DNA of 64,000 nucleotides from Actinacidiphila rubida (GCF_900110255.1 NZ_FODD01000010.1:62001-126000); one strand, 5' to 3'. Positions 16,795 through 26,330 are shown, numbered from the stretch's first letter. Translations and numbers: made by a program. Notes: generated from the sequence alone by a model not told the origin.

Positions 16795-17967
16795 ATGCAG
16801 CAACACGACGGCCCGCTGGCGCGACTGCGGCGGGGCCACGAGGACCTGGTGCTCGATCTGCTGCGCCGACACGGGCCGCTCAGCCGGGCCGAACTCGGCG
16901 CACGCTGCGGGCTGTCCAGGACCACGCTCTACGACATCGTCGGCACGCTGGTCGCGACCGGTGCCGTCGTCGCGTCGGCACCCGACGCGGCGCCGCGGCG
17001 GCGCGGCCGGCCGGTCGAGCGGCTGGCCCTGAACCCCGCCGCGGGGCAGGCCATCGGCGTCGATCTCGCACGGCGGGCGGTGCACGTGGCCGCGGTGAAC
17101 GTCGCCCACGAGGTGGTGGGCACCGCGAGCCGCGCGCACGGCCCCGACCTGGACCTGGCCGGCCGGATCACCCTCGTCGCGGAGATGGTCGAGGACCTGT
17201 CCGGGGACTCGCTGCGGCTGGCGGCACTGAGCGCGATCGGTGTGGGCGCGGTCGGCCCGGCGGTCTCCGCTCCCGGTGGCGACCGGGAACGGATCGCCGA
17301 GCTGCTGTCCGCGCGTTTCGGCGCCCCCGTGCTCGTCGACAACAACACGCGGCTGGCCGCACTCGCCGAGTCGGTATGGGGCGCGGCGGCCGGTGCCCGG
17401 GACGTGCTGTACCTGCGGCTGTCCCACGGCGTCGGCGGCGGGCTGGTCGTCGACGGCGCCCTGCACCAAGGAGCCCACGGCCTGTCAGGCGAGTTCGGTC
17501 ACATCAGCGTGGAGCCCGGCGGGCGGCGCTGCCAGTGCGGCGGCACCGGGTGCCTGGAGACGGTCGCCTCGGTGGGCGCCGTACTGGAGGCGTACCGGGC
17601 GGCCGGCGGCACGGCCGCCGGCATCGCCGACGTGACGAACGCCGCGCGTTCCGGCGACCCGCGCGCGACCGGCGTGGTGGCCGAGGCCGGCCGCCATGTC
17701 GGCGCCGCACTCGCCACGGTCTGCAACGCCGTCGGACCGGGCACGGTCGTCATCGGCGGCGAACTCATCGCCGCCGGCGAGGCGTTGACCGGTCCGGTGC
17801 GCGAGGCCCTCGCCGCCGGGCTGATGCCCGTCGCCCGGCCCCTGGTCGACCTGCGGCAGGCCGTGCTCGGCGAGGCGGGCGCCGCACTCGGCGGCATCGC
17901 CCTGGTCCTGCACCGATCGCCGCTGCTGTCCCGCTACCCGAGCACAGAAGACGGAGACGAGACATGA
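16795..17967 (+). CDS. ROK-family transcriptional regulator
   Basis: A 390-residue protein. Residues 10-60 form a winged helix ([20 protein letters not shown]), and the rest is a ROK/sugar-kinase-like domain with the zinc signature [10 protein letters not shown] and the ExGH segment [12 protein letters not shown]. No strong ribosome binding site precedes the ATG, but a -10-like hexamer ends 7 bp before it, suggesting a leaderless mRNA. It overlaps the ABC permease by 4 bp (ATGA), so it is the first gene of the transporter operon and its likely regulator. The effector could be a sulfated or desulfated sugar, but that is inference. Confidence 0.92.
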   Translation: MQQHDGPLARLRRGHEDLVLDLLRRHGPLSRAELGARCGLSRTTLYDIVGTLVATGAVVASAPDAAPRRRGRPVERLALNPAAGQAIGVDLARRAVHVAAVNVAHEVVGTASRAHGPDLDLAGRITLVAEMVEDLSGDSLRLAALSAIGVGAVGPAVSAPGGDRERIAELLSARFGAPVLVDNNTRLAALAESVWGAAAGARDVLYLRLSHGVGGGLVVDGALHQGAHGLSGEFGHISVEPGGRRCQCGGTGCLETVASVGAVLEAYRAAGGTAAGIADVTNAARSGDPRATGVVAEAGRHVGAALATVCNAVGPGTVVIGGELIAAGEALTGPVREALAAGLMPVARPLVDLRQAVLGEAGAALGGIALVLHRSPLLSRYPSTEDGDET

Positions 17968-18887
17968 CCGCAGGGCAGCCGATGGACGCGGCGGTCGGGC
18001 GCGAGCCGGTGATGGACGGGCCCGCGCCGGACCCCGGCGAGGGCGCCGCGTCCGTGCCGGAACCCACGCCCGCGCCGGACGACGGCGAGGGCTCCGCGTC
18101 CGCGCCGAAACCCGTGGGTGTCGCGGCCCCGCACGGCGCCCGTCGCGTCCCGGCGCCGGTGCTCAACGTCCTGTCGCTCGCCGCCGGGGTGGCGGTCTGG
18201 GCGCTGCTCGCAGCCCATGGCGTGGGCGGTCTGCCCGGGCCCGAGGCCGTGGGGCGGCGGGCGGTGGAGATGCTGCGGGACGGCACCCTGGAAGGCGACA
18301 TGCTCGCCAGCCTGCGCCGGGTGCTGGCCGGCTTCGCGCTCGGCACCGTCCTCGCCGTCCTCGTCGGTTTCCTGATGGGCTGGTACCCGGTGGTGCGGGC
18401 ACTCTGCGAGCCGTACGTCCAGTTCTTCCGCACGATCCCGCCGCTGGCCCTCATCCCGGTCGCCGTGGTGCTGATGGGCATCGGCGAGACGCCCAAGATC
18501 TTCGTGATCTTCCTCGCCGCCTTCCTGTCCACCGTGGTGGCGACCCTGCAGGGCGTGGTCGGCGTGGACCGCACGCTGATCGACGCGGCCCGGGTGCTCG
18601 GCGCCCGCGACACCGCGGTGTTCCTGCGCGTGGTGATCCCGGCCGCGGCACCGTTCATCCTGGTGGGCATGCGCATCGGGCTCGGCTCGGCGTGGGCGAC
18701 CGTGGTCGCCGCGGAGCTGATCGCCGCCCAGGAGGGCCTCGGGTTCCGCATGCAGCACGCCGAGACCTACTACGACCTCGACACCATCTTCGTGGGCCTG
18801 GTGGCCATCGGCGTGCTCGGCCTGGTCATGGACCGCCTGCTGCTGCTGGCCGAACACCGCCTCACCCGCTGGCAGGAGCGCCGATGA
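17964..18887 (+). CDS. ABC transporter permease, SsuC/TauC/AtsB type
   Basis: A 307-residue inner-membrane component. The first ~65 residues are a Pro/Glu/Ala-rich extension with an internally repeated PAPD-GEG-SA pattern, unusual for the family. Six membrane helices follow, with the coupling loop [20 protein letters not shown] (the EAA-type motif of binding-protein-dependent permeases). It overlaps the ROK gene by 4 bp and the ATPase gene by 4 bp, so the three are translationally coupled. The family transports sulfonates, taurine, nitrate or sulfate esters; neighbouring sulfatases favour sulfate esters. Confidence 0.92.
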   Translation: MTAGQPMDAAVGREPVMDGPAPDPGEGAASVPEPTPAPDDGEGSASAPKPVGVAAPHGARRVPAPVLNVLSLAAGVAVWALLAAHGVGGLPGPEAVGRRAVEMLRDGTLEGDMLASLRRVLAGFALGTVLAVLVGFLMGWYPVVRALCEPYVQFFRTIPPLALIPVAVVLMGIGETPKIFVIFLAAFLSTVVATLQGVVGVDRTLIDAARVLGARDTAVFLRVVIPAAAPFILVGMRIGLGSAWATVVAAELIAAQEGLGFRMQHAETYYDLDTIFVGLVAIGVLGLVMDRLLLLAEHRLTRWQERR

Positions 18888-19681
18888 CCGACCGTACGAG
18901 CCCGCCCAAGATCTCCTTCCGGGACGTCGGCTGCCGCTTCCCCGTCAGGGGCGGCCACTTCACCGCCGTGGACCGGGTGTCCCTCGACGTCGGCGAGCGC
19001 GAGTTCGTCACCGTCGTCGGGCCGTCCGGCTGCGGCAAGAGCACCCTGCTCAACATGGCCGCGGGCCTCGTGACGCCGACCTCCGGTGAGGTCGTCGTGG
19101 ACGGCCGGCGGGTGACCGGGCCCGGTCCGGACCGCGGCGTGATCTTCCAGCAGTACGCGCTGTTTCCGTGGCTCACGGTGCGCCGCAACGTCGAGTTCGG
19201 CCTGCGCGTGGCGGGTGTCGGCGCGGCGGAGCGCCGGCGCCGGGCCGACGAGGCCATCGCGCTGGTGGGGCTCGGCGACTTCGCCGACGCGCTGCCCAAG
19301 ACGCTGTCCGGCGGAATGAAGCAGCGCTGCGCGATCGCCCGGGCCTACGCCGTCGACCCTGACGTGCTGCTCATGGACGAGCCGTTCGGCGCCCTCGACT
19401 CGCTGACCCGGGTGCAGCTGCAGGAGCAACTGCTGGACACCTGGAGCCGGCAGACCCGCACCGTGGTCTTCGTCACCCACGACGTCGAGGAGGCGGTCTA
19501 CCTCGCCGGCCGCGTGGTGGTGATGGCCGCGCGGCCGGGCCGCGTGCACCGGATCGTCGACGTCCCCCTGCCCTACCCCAGGACCGAGGAGACCAGGCTG
19601 TCACCGGAGTTCGCCGCGCTCCGCAACGAGGTGTGGAGCGCGGTCCACCACCAGGCCCCCGTGGAGGCGCCCGCCCGCTGA
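18884..19681 (+). CDS. ABC transporter ATP-binding protein, SsuB/TauB type
   Basis: A 265-residue ATPase with all core motifs: Walker [11 protein letters not shown]-loop QQYALFPWL, signature LSGGMKQR, Walker B VLLMDEP, and the H-loop VTHDVEEA. It belongs to the nitrate/sulfonate/taurine import group. Its ATG overlaps the stop codon of the permease gene (ATGA), so it is co-translated. It should energise import by the permease and the lipoprotein encoded just downstream. Confidence 0.94.
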   Translation: MTDRTSPPKISFRDVGCRFPVRGGHFTAVDRVSLDVGEREFVTVVGPSGCGKSTLLNMAAGLVTPTSGEVVVDGRRVTGPGPDRGVIFQQYALFPWLTVRRNVEFGLRVAGVGAAERRRRADEAIALVGLGDFADALPKTLSGGMKQRCAIARAYAVDPDVLLMDEPFGALDSLTRVQLQEQLLDTWSRQTRTVVFVTHDVEEAVYLAGRVVVMAARPGRVHRIVDVPLPYPRTEETRLSPEFAALRNEVWSAVHHQAPVEAPAR

Positions 19682-19901
19682 CCTCGAACACCGCCCCCCT
19701 GCGTGCCCCTGTTCCCTGCCCCTTCCCCTTCCCCAGTCCCTTCGCCGCTGCCTCCGCCCGCCGCTGCCTCCGTCCGTCCTCCTGACCGCTGCTGCCGCCC
19801 CCGCCCGTCCTCCTGACCGCCGCTGCCGCCGTCGCGCGCGCGCCCCGCACGTGCACGCGTGTCTCCGCACGCCCTTGTGCGATCCCGAAAGGAACCTCCC
19901 C
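19682..19901. repeat. Intra-operon gap with imperfect tandem repeats
   Basis: Between the ATPase and binding-protein genes are two direct-repeat pairs. The 14-mer CGCCGCTGCCTCCG occurs at 19743 and 19759. A 25-bp unit starting CGTCCTCCTGACCGC occurs at 19775 and 19806 with one mismatch. The region is pyrimidine-rich on this strand. It could be an RNA stability element giving the binding protein a different expression level, or simply slippage-prone sequence. Confidence 0.4.
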
Positions 19902-20912
19902 GTGTCCCTGACCCGTCGCGCCCTGATGTCATCCCTCTCCGCAACTGCTCTGTCACTCACCGCTGTCGGGTGCTCCTCGAAGAGCGGGTCCGGCTCCTCG
20001 GGGGGCACGAAGATCCGCTTCGGCTACATCGCCGACTTCAACGGCTCCAGCCTGCTGGCGATCGCGAACGACCAGAAGCTGTGGCAGAAGGCCGGGCTCG
20101 CGCCGAGCATCAAGGTCTTCACCAACGGGCCGATCCAGATCCAGGCGCTCGGCGCCGGCGACCTGGACTTCGGCTACATCGGCCCCGGGGCCATGTGGCT
20201 GCCCGCCGGCGGCAAGGCCAAGGTCATCGCCGTCGACACGCTCACCGACGCCGACCGGGTGATCGCCCAGCCCGGGATCACCTCCCTGGCGCAGCTCGCG
20301 GGCCGCAAGGTCGGCGTGCCCGAGGGCACGTCGGGCGAGATGATCCTCAACCTGGCACTGAAGAAGGCCGGGATGTCGGAGAGCGACGTCAAGAAGGTGC
20401 CGATGGACCCGTCCACCCTCGTCGCCGCGTTCTCCTCCGGCCAGATCGACGGCGCCGGCTTCTACTACCCGCTCATCGCGACGATCAAGAAGCGAGTGCC
20501 GAAGCTCGTCGAACTCGCCGGCGACCGCGACTTCCCCGGGAACGCCTTCCCGACCGCCTTCGTCTCCGGCCCCGGAACCGATCCGGCACTCACCCAGAGG
20601 GTCGTCGGCGTCCTCGCCGAGGCCAACGACTGGCGGGCCGCCCACAAGGACCAGGCCATCTCACTGGCCGCCAGGATGCTCCAAGTCCCCGACGACCAGG
20701 CGAGGTCGGACGCCGCCAACGTCGAACTCCTCACCACCGCCGACCTGGTGGCCAAGACCAAGGACGGCACCGTCGACGGCTGGCTCGACGGGCTGGCCCG
20801 GTTCTTCGTCGGCACCGGCCAGTTGAAGGCGGCACCGGCACCGGCCACGTACTACGACGGGGCCGCGTTCGTCCGGGCGGCCCAGGCCGGGACCAAGGCG
20901 GCCGCCAGGTGA
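19902..20912 (+). CDS. ABC substrate-binding lipoprotein, SsuA/AtsR type
   Basis: A 336-residue lipoprotein. The GTG at 19902 follows GAAAGGA and starts a type II signal peptide with lipobox AVGC. The mature part is the NMT1/SsuA fold: KIRFGYIADFNGSSLLAIAN, then QIQALGAGDLDFGYIG and LAGRKVGVPEGT. This family binds sulfonates, nitrate analogues or sulfate esters. It overlaps the next gene, a sulfatase, by 4 bp (GTGA), which ties import to desulfation directly. Confidence 0.92.
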   Translation: MSLTRRALMSSLSATALSLTAVGCSSKSGSGSSGGTKIRFGYIADFNGSSLLAIANDQKLWQKAGLAPSIKVFTNGPIQIQALGAGDLDFGYIGPGAMWLPAGGKAKVIAVDTLTDADRVIAQPGITSLAQLAGRKVGVPEGTSGEMILNLALKKAGMSESDVKKVPMDPSTLVAAFSSGQIDGAGFYYPLIATIKKRVPKLVELAGDRDFPGNAFPTAFVSGPGTDPALTQRVVGVLAEANDWRAAHKDQAISLAARMLQVPDDQARSDAANVELLTTADLVAKTKDGTVDGWLDGLARFFVGTGQLKAAPAPATYYDGAAFVRAAQAGTKAAAR

Positions 20913-22369
20913 ACATCCTGTTCCTGATGACCGACCAGCACCGGGTCGACACCCTCGGCTGCTACGGCAACCCGCACGTGGACACCCCTCATCTGGACCG
21001 GCTGGCGGCCACCGGCACCCGCTTCGACCGCTTCTACACGCCCACCGCCATCTGCACCCCCGCGCGGGCCAGCCTGCTCACCGGCCAGGCCCCCTTCCGC
21101 CACCGGCTGCTCGCCAACCACGAACGCAACGTCGGCTACCTGGAAGACCTGCGCGACGACGTCTTCACGTTCCCCGAAGCCCTCGCCGCCCGCGGCTACC
21201 AGCTCGGCCTGTACGGGAAATGGCACGGCGGCACCCTCCGCAACGCCGCGTCCTACGGCTTCGAGGGGCCCGACCTGGCCGGCTGGCACAACCCCGTGGA
21301 CCACCCCGACTACCTGGCCCACCTCGACGCGAAGGGACTGCCGCCGTACCGGATCAGCGACCCGGTGCGCGGCGTCAGCCCCAACGGCAATCCCGGCAAC
21401 CTGCTGGCGGCCCGGCTGCACCAGCCCGTGGAGGCCACCTTCGAGCACTACCTCGCCGACCGGGCCATCGCGCAACTGGAGCGGTACGCGGCCGGGGAGA
21501 GCCCGTTCTTCCTCGCCACCCACTTCTTCGGCCCGCACCTGCCGTACCTTCTGCCCGACGCCTACTACGACCGCTACGACCCCGAACTCGTCGACCTGCC
21601 GCCCTCGGTCGCCGAGACGTTCGAGGGCAAGCCGCCGGTGCAGCGCAACTACAGCGCCCACTGGGCGTTCGACACCCTGCCGATCGAGACCACCCGCAAA
21701 CTCATCGCCGTCTACTGGGGATACGTCTCCCTGATCGACGAGCAGATCGGCCGGATCCTCGACCGGCTCGACGAACTCGGTCTCGCCGGCGACACGTCCG
21801 TGTTCTTCACCGCGGACCACGGCGAGTTCACCGGCGCCCACCGGCTGCACGACAAGGGCCCGGCCATGTACGAGGACATCTACCGCATCCCCGGGATCGT
21901 CCGGGTGCCCGGCCGGGCGCCCCAGGTCCGCGAGGAGTTCGCCACCCTCACCGACTGCACGGCGACCATCCTCGACCTCGCCGGGTGCGACACCGCACCG
22001 GCCGTCGACAGCCGCAGCCTGCTGCCGCTGGTCGACGGCGGGCGGCCGGACTGGCCGCGGGAGCTCCTCGCCGAGTTCCACGGCCACCACTTCCCCTACC
22101 CGCAGCGGATGATCCGCGACGACCGGTACAAGCTCGTCGTCAACCCCGAGTCGGTCAACGAGCTGTACGACCTGCGGGCCGACCCCCACGAACTCGTCAA
22201 CCGCTACACCGACGCCGAACTGCGCCCCGTCCGCGTGCGGTTGGTCCAGCGGCTCTACCACCTGCTGCGTGAGCGCGGCGACAACTTCTACCACTGGATG
22301 ACGCCCATGTACGAGATCGGCGACCTCGACCACGACCCCACGCTGAGCGCCTTCGAGCCCTCGGGCTGA
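20909..22369 (+). CDS. Cytosolic type I sulfatase
   Basis: A 486-residue sulfatase without signal peptide. Metal ligands begin with LFLMTDQHR near residue 8, the formylglycine precursor is Cys49 in CTPAR, and a second metal site reads FTADHGEFTGAH. The GTG start overlaps the binding-protein stop codon. Lack of an export signal and coupling to the importer mean it probably removes sulfate from an imported ester inside the cell. The Cys requires oxidation by the formylglycine-generating enzyme encoded at 24310. The substrate is unknown; choline-sulfatase and glycan-sulfatase relatives share this architecture. Confidence 0.93.
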   Translation: MNILFLMTDQHRVDTLGCYGNPHVDTPHLDRLAATGTRFDRFYTPTAICTPARASLLTGQAPFRHRLLANHERNVGYLEDLRDDVFTFPEALAARGYQLGLYGKWHGGTLRNAASYGFEGPDLAGWHNPVDHPDYLAHLDAKGLPPYRISDPVRGVSPNGNPGNLLAARLHQPVEATFEHYLADRAIAQLERYAAGESPFFLATHFFGPHLPYLLPDAYYDRYDPELVDLPPSVAETFEGKPPVQRNYSAHWAFDTLPIETTRKLIAVYWGYVSLIDEQIGRILDRLDELGLAGDTSVFFTADHGEFTGAHRLHDKGPAMYEDIYRIPGIVRVPGRAPQVREEFATLTDCTATILDLAGCDTAPAVDSRSLLPLVDGGRPDWPRELLAEFHGHHFPYPQRMIRDDRYKLVVNPESVNELYDLRADPHELVNRYTDAELRPVRVRLVQRLYHLLRERGDNFYHWMTPMYEIGDLDHDPTLSAFEPSG

Positions 22370-22762
22370 GCGGCCGGGGGGCGTGCGGCGGATCACGGTG
22401 CGGCGCCGGGTGCCGGGCGTCGCGGCCGTCCGTGGCGCAGCACGGCGGCGGCGTTGCGGGCGTGTGAACATGCGACGCCTGCATGAAAGGCACGTGACGG
22501 GAGGGGCCGGCGCGTTGCCGGACGCCGCGATCCGGCCGTAGCGTCGCCGGGACGGCGCGGTCCCGCTCCCGGCAGCGCAGGACCGCGCCCCGACCTCCCC
22601 GTTTCCCCGCGCGCACATCCGCCCGTCCGCACACCCGCATGCCCGCACGCCTGGACAGGTGCACGTCCTTATGTCGGCATGCCCGCATGTCGGCATGTCT
22701 TCGAGTCCGCCCACCCGCACGTCCCCATCGCACCCCGACCTTTTCGCAGAAGGGGTACCACC
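22370..22762. repeat. Gap between sulfatase genes with short direct repeats
   Basis: No gene is visible in 393 bases. ATGTCGGCATG occurs twice, at 22671-22681 and 22687-22697 (16-bp period), within a stretch dense in GCATG and CCCGCA motifs from 22635 on. These could be regulator half-sites for a promoter serving the second sulfatase and FGE. Confidence 0.4.
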
Positions 22763-24172
22763 GTGAGCCGTAACGACCGACAGGAACTCGGACGGCGAGG
22801 ATTCCTCGCCGGGGCCGCAGCCGTGACCACCGCCGCTGTGACCGGCCTGGCCACCGGGCCGGCCGACGCCGCACCGGCCGCGGCGGCCGCCGGGACCCGG
22901 CCGAACATCCTGGTCGTCCTCACCGACGACCAGCCCAACGCGACCGAGTGGGCGACCCCGAACACGGTGGCCTGGCTGGTCGACGGCGGGGTGAAGTTCA
23001 GCCGCGGGCACGTGAGCACACCGCTGTGCGCGCCGTCCCGCTCGTCCATCTTCAGCGGCCGGTACGCCCACGACCACGGGGTCCGCGACAACAGCAGCCC
23101 CTACAACCTGGACCAGCACACCACCGTGCAGCGCTACCTGCACGACGCGGGCTACCGCACCGGCCTGTTCGGCAAGTACCTCAACGCCTGGCACAACACC
23201 GACAACCCGCCGCACTTCGACGACTGGCTGCTGCTCGACCCCGTCACCTACAACAACGGCACCTACAACGACAACGGCACGGTCCACACCATCACCGGCT
23301 ACAGCACCACGGTGATCAAGGACCGCGTGCTGTCGTTCCTGGACGGCGCGAAGAGCGACCAGCGGCCCTGGTTCGCGTTCGTCGCGCCGAAGGCACCGCA
23401 CGCGCCCAACACGCCGGACGCCAAGTACGCCGACACGCCGGTCCCCGCCTGGAACGGGCGCCCCTCGGTGCCGGAGGCCGACCGCAGCGACAAGCCCGCG
23501 TACATCCAGAACGCCACCCACACGCTGGACGACGGGCGCACCATCCGCCGCAACCAGCTGCGGACCCTGCTCTCGGTCGACGACGCCGTCCAGGAGATCC
23601 ACGACAAACTCGCCGCCCTCGGCCAGCTGGACAACACCCTCGTCTTCTACCTGGGCGACAACGGCTACTGCTGGGGCGACCACGGCTGGACCGCGAAGTC
23701 AGTTCCGTACCGCCCGTCGATCGAAGTGCCGTTCTACGTCTCGTGGCCGGCGGCCGGGCTGGACGGCGGCACCGTCGACGACCGGATCGCGGCGAACATC
23801 GACATCGCGCCCACCATCCTCGACGCGGTGGGGATCACGCCCGACACCCCGCACAACGGGCTGTCGCTGCTGGGCTCCAGGCGGCGCGACCACCTGCTCG
23901 TCGAGTGGTGGCACCGCAACCCCGGTGACGACCCGCACACCTGGGCGTCGACCGTCAGCGCGACGTACCAGTACACCGAGTACTACGCGCTGCACACCGA
24001 CGCCCAGGGACAGGAGGCCGGCACCGGAGAACTCGTCTTCCGCGAGTACTACGACCTTGTCAACGACCCCTACCAGCTGACGAACCTGCTCTACCAGGCC
24101 ACGCCCGCGCAGGAGGCCGCGCTCGGCATCCCGGCGCTGGCAGCGCAGCTGGCGGCGGATCGCGCCGCCTGA
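22763..24172 (+). CDS. Tat-exported type I sulfatase
   Basis: A 469-residue sulfatase with a twin-arginine signal (GRRGFLAGAAA, residues 10-20) ending near ADAAPA. The metal site begins VVLTDDQ (Asp55-56), the formylglycine precursor is Cys89 in CAPSR, and YLGDNGYCWGDHG supplies the later ligands. The pattern resembles arylsulfatases and glucosamine-6-sulfatases. The GTG at 22763 has AGAAGGGG upstream. Tat export of a folded enzyme fits activation in the cytosol by the FGE encoded next door. It would desulfate extracellular substrates before import. Confidence 0.93.
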   Translation: MSRNDRQELGRRGFLAGAAAVTTAAVTGLATGPADAAPAAAAAGTRPNILVVLTDDQPNATEWATPNTVAWLVDGGVKFSRGHVSTPLCAPSRSSIFSGRYAHDHGVRDNSSPYNLDQHTTVQRYLHDAGYRTGLFGKYLNAWHNTDNPPHFDDWLLLDPVTYNNGTYNDNGTVHTITGYSTTVIKDRVLSFLDGAKSDQRPWFAFVAPKAPHAPNTPDAKYADTPVPAWNGRPSVPEADRSDKPAYIQNATHTLDDGRTIRRNQLRTLLSVDDAVQEIHDKLAALGQLDNTLVFYLGDNGYCWGDHGWTAKSVPYRPSIEVPFYVSWPAAGLDGGTVDDRIAANIDIAPTILDAVGITPDTPHNGLSLLGSRRRDHLLVEWWHRNPGDDPHTWASTVSATYQYTEYYALHTDAQGQEAGTGELVFREYYDLVNDPYQLTNLLYQATPAQEAALGIPALAAQLAADRAA

Positions 24173-24179
24173 CGCCGGG

Positions 24180-24223
24180 GTGTGCCGGTGCGCCCGCCGC
24201 CACCGCCGGGCGCACCGACACAC
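24180..24223 (+). terminator. Hairpin between sulfatase and FGE genes
   Basis: CGGTGCGCCC at 24186-24195 pairs perfectly with GGGCGCACCG at 24208-24217, extended by six more pairs with one mismatch on the outside. It starts 7 bp after the sulfatase stop. It may be a terminator or an mRNA-stabilising hairpin that tunes the enzyme-to-FGE ratio. Confidence 0.5.
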
Positions 24224-24309
24224 TGGCACACCGCCCCACCGCTCCTGCCCGACGAACGCCCCGCGGGTCCGTCCGCCCGATCGTCCCCAAGCCCGAAGGA
24301 GGCCGGCCC

Positions 24310-25323
24310 ATGGCCGACGCTTCACGCCCGTCCTGCTGCGCCGCCGGTCACGGCCCGGTGGCACTGGACCTGGCACCGGCCGCGCCCCCGCCGGGCCGGA
24401 CGGCCACCGCGCCCCGCGGGCCCGCGGCCGCGCCGGCCCCCGCCGCCGGTCGCCCACCGCGCGGACGCGCCGCCGACCGGGCCGCACGCGGGCTGCTCGC
24501 GCTGCCCGGCGGCCCGTTCCTGATGGGGTCCGACGACCCCGACGGGGTCCCGGCCGACGGCGAGGGGCCCGTCCGCGAGGTCGAGATCGGCGCGTTCGCG
24601 GTCTCGCCGACGGCCGTGACCAACGCCGAGTTCGCGTCCTTCGTCAAGGACACCGGCCACGTCACGGACGCCGAACGGTTCGGCTTCTCCTACGTGTTCG
24701 AGGCGTTCCTGCCGGGGCCGCTGCGCTCGCCGGCCACGTCCGTGGAGGGCACCCCGTGGTGGCACGCGGTCCAAGGAGCCAGCTGGCGGGCGCCGTTCGG
24801 GCCCGGCTCGGCCTTCGCCGACCGGCAGGACCACCCGGTGGTGCACGTCTCCTGGCACGACGCCACGGCCTACTGCGCCTGGGCCGGCACCCGGCTGCCG
24901 ACCGAGGCCGAGTGGGAGTACGCGGCGCGCGGCGGGCTGACCGGCAGGCGTTACCCCTGGGGAGACGAACTCGCTCCCGGCGGACGGAAGATGCTCGCGA
25001 TCTGGCAGGGCGACTTCCCCCGTCCCGAGCCCGGCAGCCGGCCCGGAACCGTACCGGTCAGGACCCACCGCCCCAACGGCTACGGCCTGTTCAACACCGT
25101 CGGCAACGTCTGGGAGTGGTGTGGCGACTGGTTCAGCCCCGCGTTCCACCGCTCCGGTCCGCGCCGCGACCCGGCCGGCCCTCCGAGCGGCACCGCCCGC
25201 GTCATGCGCGGCGGCTCCCACCTGTGCCACGCCTCCTACTGCAACCGCTACCGCGTCGGCGCCCGCAGCTCCAACACCCCGGACAGCTCCACGGGCAACA
25301 TCGGTTTCCGCGTCGCCCGCTGA
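24310..25323 (+). CDS. Formylglycine-generating enzyme (sulfatase maturase)
   Basis: A 337-residue FGE. After a ~65-residue Ala/Pro-rich extension with a CC pair (residues 9-10), the FGE-sulfatase fold runs from LALPGGPFLMGS to the C-terminus, with HPVVHVSWHDATAYCAW, RLPTEAEWEYAARGG and the active-site block GSHLCHASYCNRY. The catalytic cysteines are Cys306 and Cys311, spaced as Cys272/Cys277 of the Streptomyces coelicolor enzyme, which binds copper there. It has no signal peptide, so it acts in the cytosol on nascent or unfolded sulfatases. The two sulfatases immediately upstream are the obvious clients. Confidence 0.95.
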   Translation: MADASRPSCCAAGHGPVALDLAPAAPPPGRTATAPRGPAAAPAPAAGRPPRGRAADRAARGLLALPGGPFLMGSDDPDGVPADGEGPVREVEIGAFAVSPTAVTNAEFASFVKDTGHVTDAERFGFSYVFEAFLPGPLRSPATSVEGTPWWHAVQGASWRAPFGPGSAFADRQDHPVVHVSWHDATAYCAWAGTRLPTEAEWEYAARGGLTGRRYPWGDELAPGGRKMLAIWQGDFPRPEPGSRPGTVPVRTHRPNGYGLFNTVGNVWEWCGDWFSPAFHRSGPRRDPAGPPSGTARVMRGGSHLCHASYCNRYRVGARSSNTPDSSTGNIGFRVAR

Positions 25324-25403
25324 CACCGCCCCGTGCCGGCGCCGCCGCGGCGGCCGGCGCCCGCCGTGTCCGCGGGCGCCGGACGGGTCCGGGCGGGGGT
25401 CGC

Positions 25404-26258
25404 TCAGAGCAGCCCCGTCTGCCGGGCCGTCCACACCGACGGGACCAGCGGGCGGTAGCCCAGCTCGTGGCGGATCCGGGCCGTCGACATCACGCTGTGC
25501 CACGGGTCCGTGGCCTCCCGGTCGTAGACCTCCGGCGGCACGGGCATGTCGTGGACCTGGAAGAGGTCGACCGTGGTGACCGGCGCGTCGTCGGCGATGT
25601 TGTAGACGCCGTGCGCGCCGGGCGCGTACAGCAACTGCCGGAGGCCCTGTGCGACGTCCAGGTGGTGGCCCATGTGCAGACGCTGCATCGCGGGCCACTT
25701 CGGCGCCCACTCCATCACGGCGTCCAGGTGGGGGTCCCCGTCGCCGTACACGAACGGCAGCCGTCCGATGCGGAGGTCGTCGAGGCCCTCCATCGCGCCC
25801 AGCGCGCGCTCCGCCTCCCACTTCGACTCGGGGTAGGCGCCCCACAGGTGGGTGCCCGGCACCGTCTCGTCGCTCTCGACCAGCGGCCTGCCCCGCCCTG
25901 CCCCGTACACCAGTCCGGTGCTGACCTGCACGAAACGTTGCACGCCCGAGGCCACCGCGGCCCGGCCGAGCTCGATGGCGGCGTCGCGGTTGACCGCCCG
26001 CGCCTCCTCGTCGGGCACCCCGCGGAACGCGGCGGCGACGTTCACCACCGCGTCGACGCCGGCCGTGGCCTTGCCGAGCACCTCCGTGTCGCGCAGGTCG
26101 CCGACCAGCACCTGGGCCCCCAGCGCGGCGAACGGCTCGCCGCGGGCCTCGTCCCTCACCAGGACACGCACCTCGTCGCCGGGTGCCGCACTCTGCAGCA
26201 GTCGCGGCACGAACCGCCGCCCGACCTGGCCCGTCGCACCTGTCACCAATGTCAGCAT
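25404..26258 (-). CDS. NAD-dependent epimerase/dehydratase family protein
   Basis: A 284-residue extended SDR. The Rossmann motif TGATGQVGRR starts at residue 6, the catalytic pair is in YPESKWEAE (YxxxK), and Ser is in VQVSTGLVYG. The ATG at 26258 is preceded by an ideal GAGGAGG. It diverges from an XRE regulator, a very common actinomycete pairing in which the regulator represses the reductase. It should act on a nucleotide sugar or a small ketone; the substrate is not readable. Confidence 0.9.
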   Translation of the reverse strand: MLTLVTGATGQVGRRFVPRLLQSAAPGDEVRVLVRDEARGEPFAALGAQVLVGDLRDTEVLGKATAGVDAVVNVAAAFRGVPDEEARAVNRDAAIELGRAAVASGVQRFVQVSTGLVYGAGRGRPLVESDETVPGTHLWGAYPESKWEAERALGAMEGLDDLRIGRLPFVYGDGDPHLDAVMEWAPKWPAMQRLHMGHHLDVAQGLRQLLYAPGAHGVYNIADDAPVTTVDLFQVHDMPVPPEVYDREATDPWHSVMSTARIRHELGYRPLVPSVWTARQTGLL

Positions 26259-26330
26259 GGCTGCCTCCTCGTCGTCGTCGCCACACCTCAAGCCTGCGCG
26301 GACCCCGGCGCCGGCGGGAGAGACGCGGTT

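Noticed and set aside
20852..23683. A very long open frame on the minus strand opposite both sulfatase genes
   Set aside because: The plus strand has complete sulfatase motifs and good starts. The minus frame is open only because high-GC codons rarely produce stops; its translation is low-complexity Val/Gly/Arg without domains.
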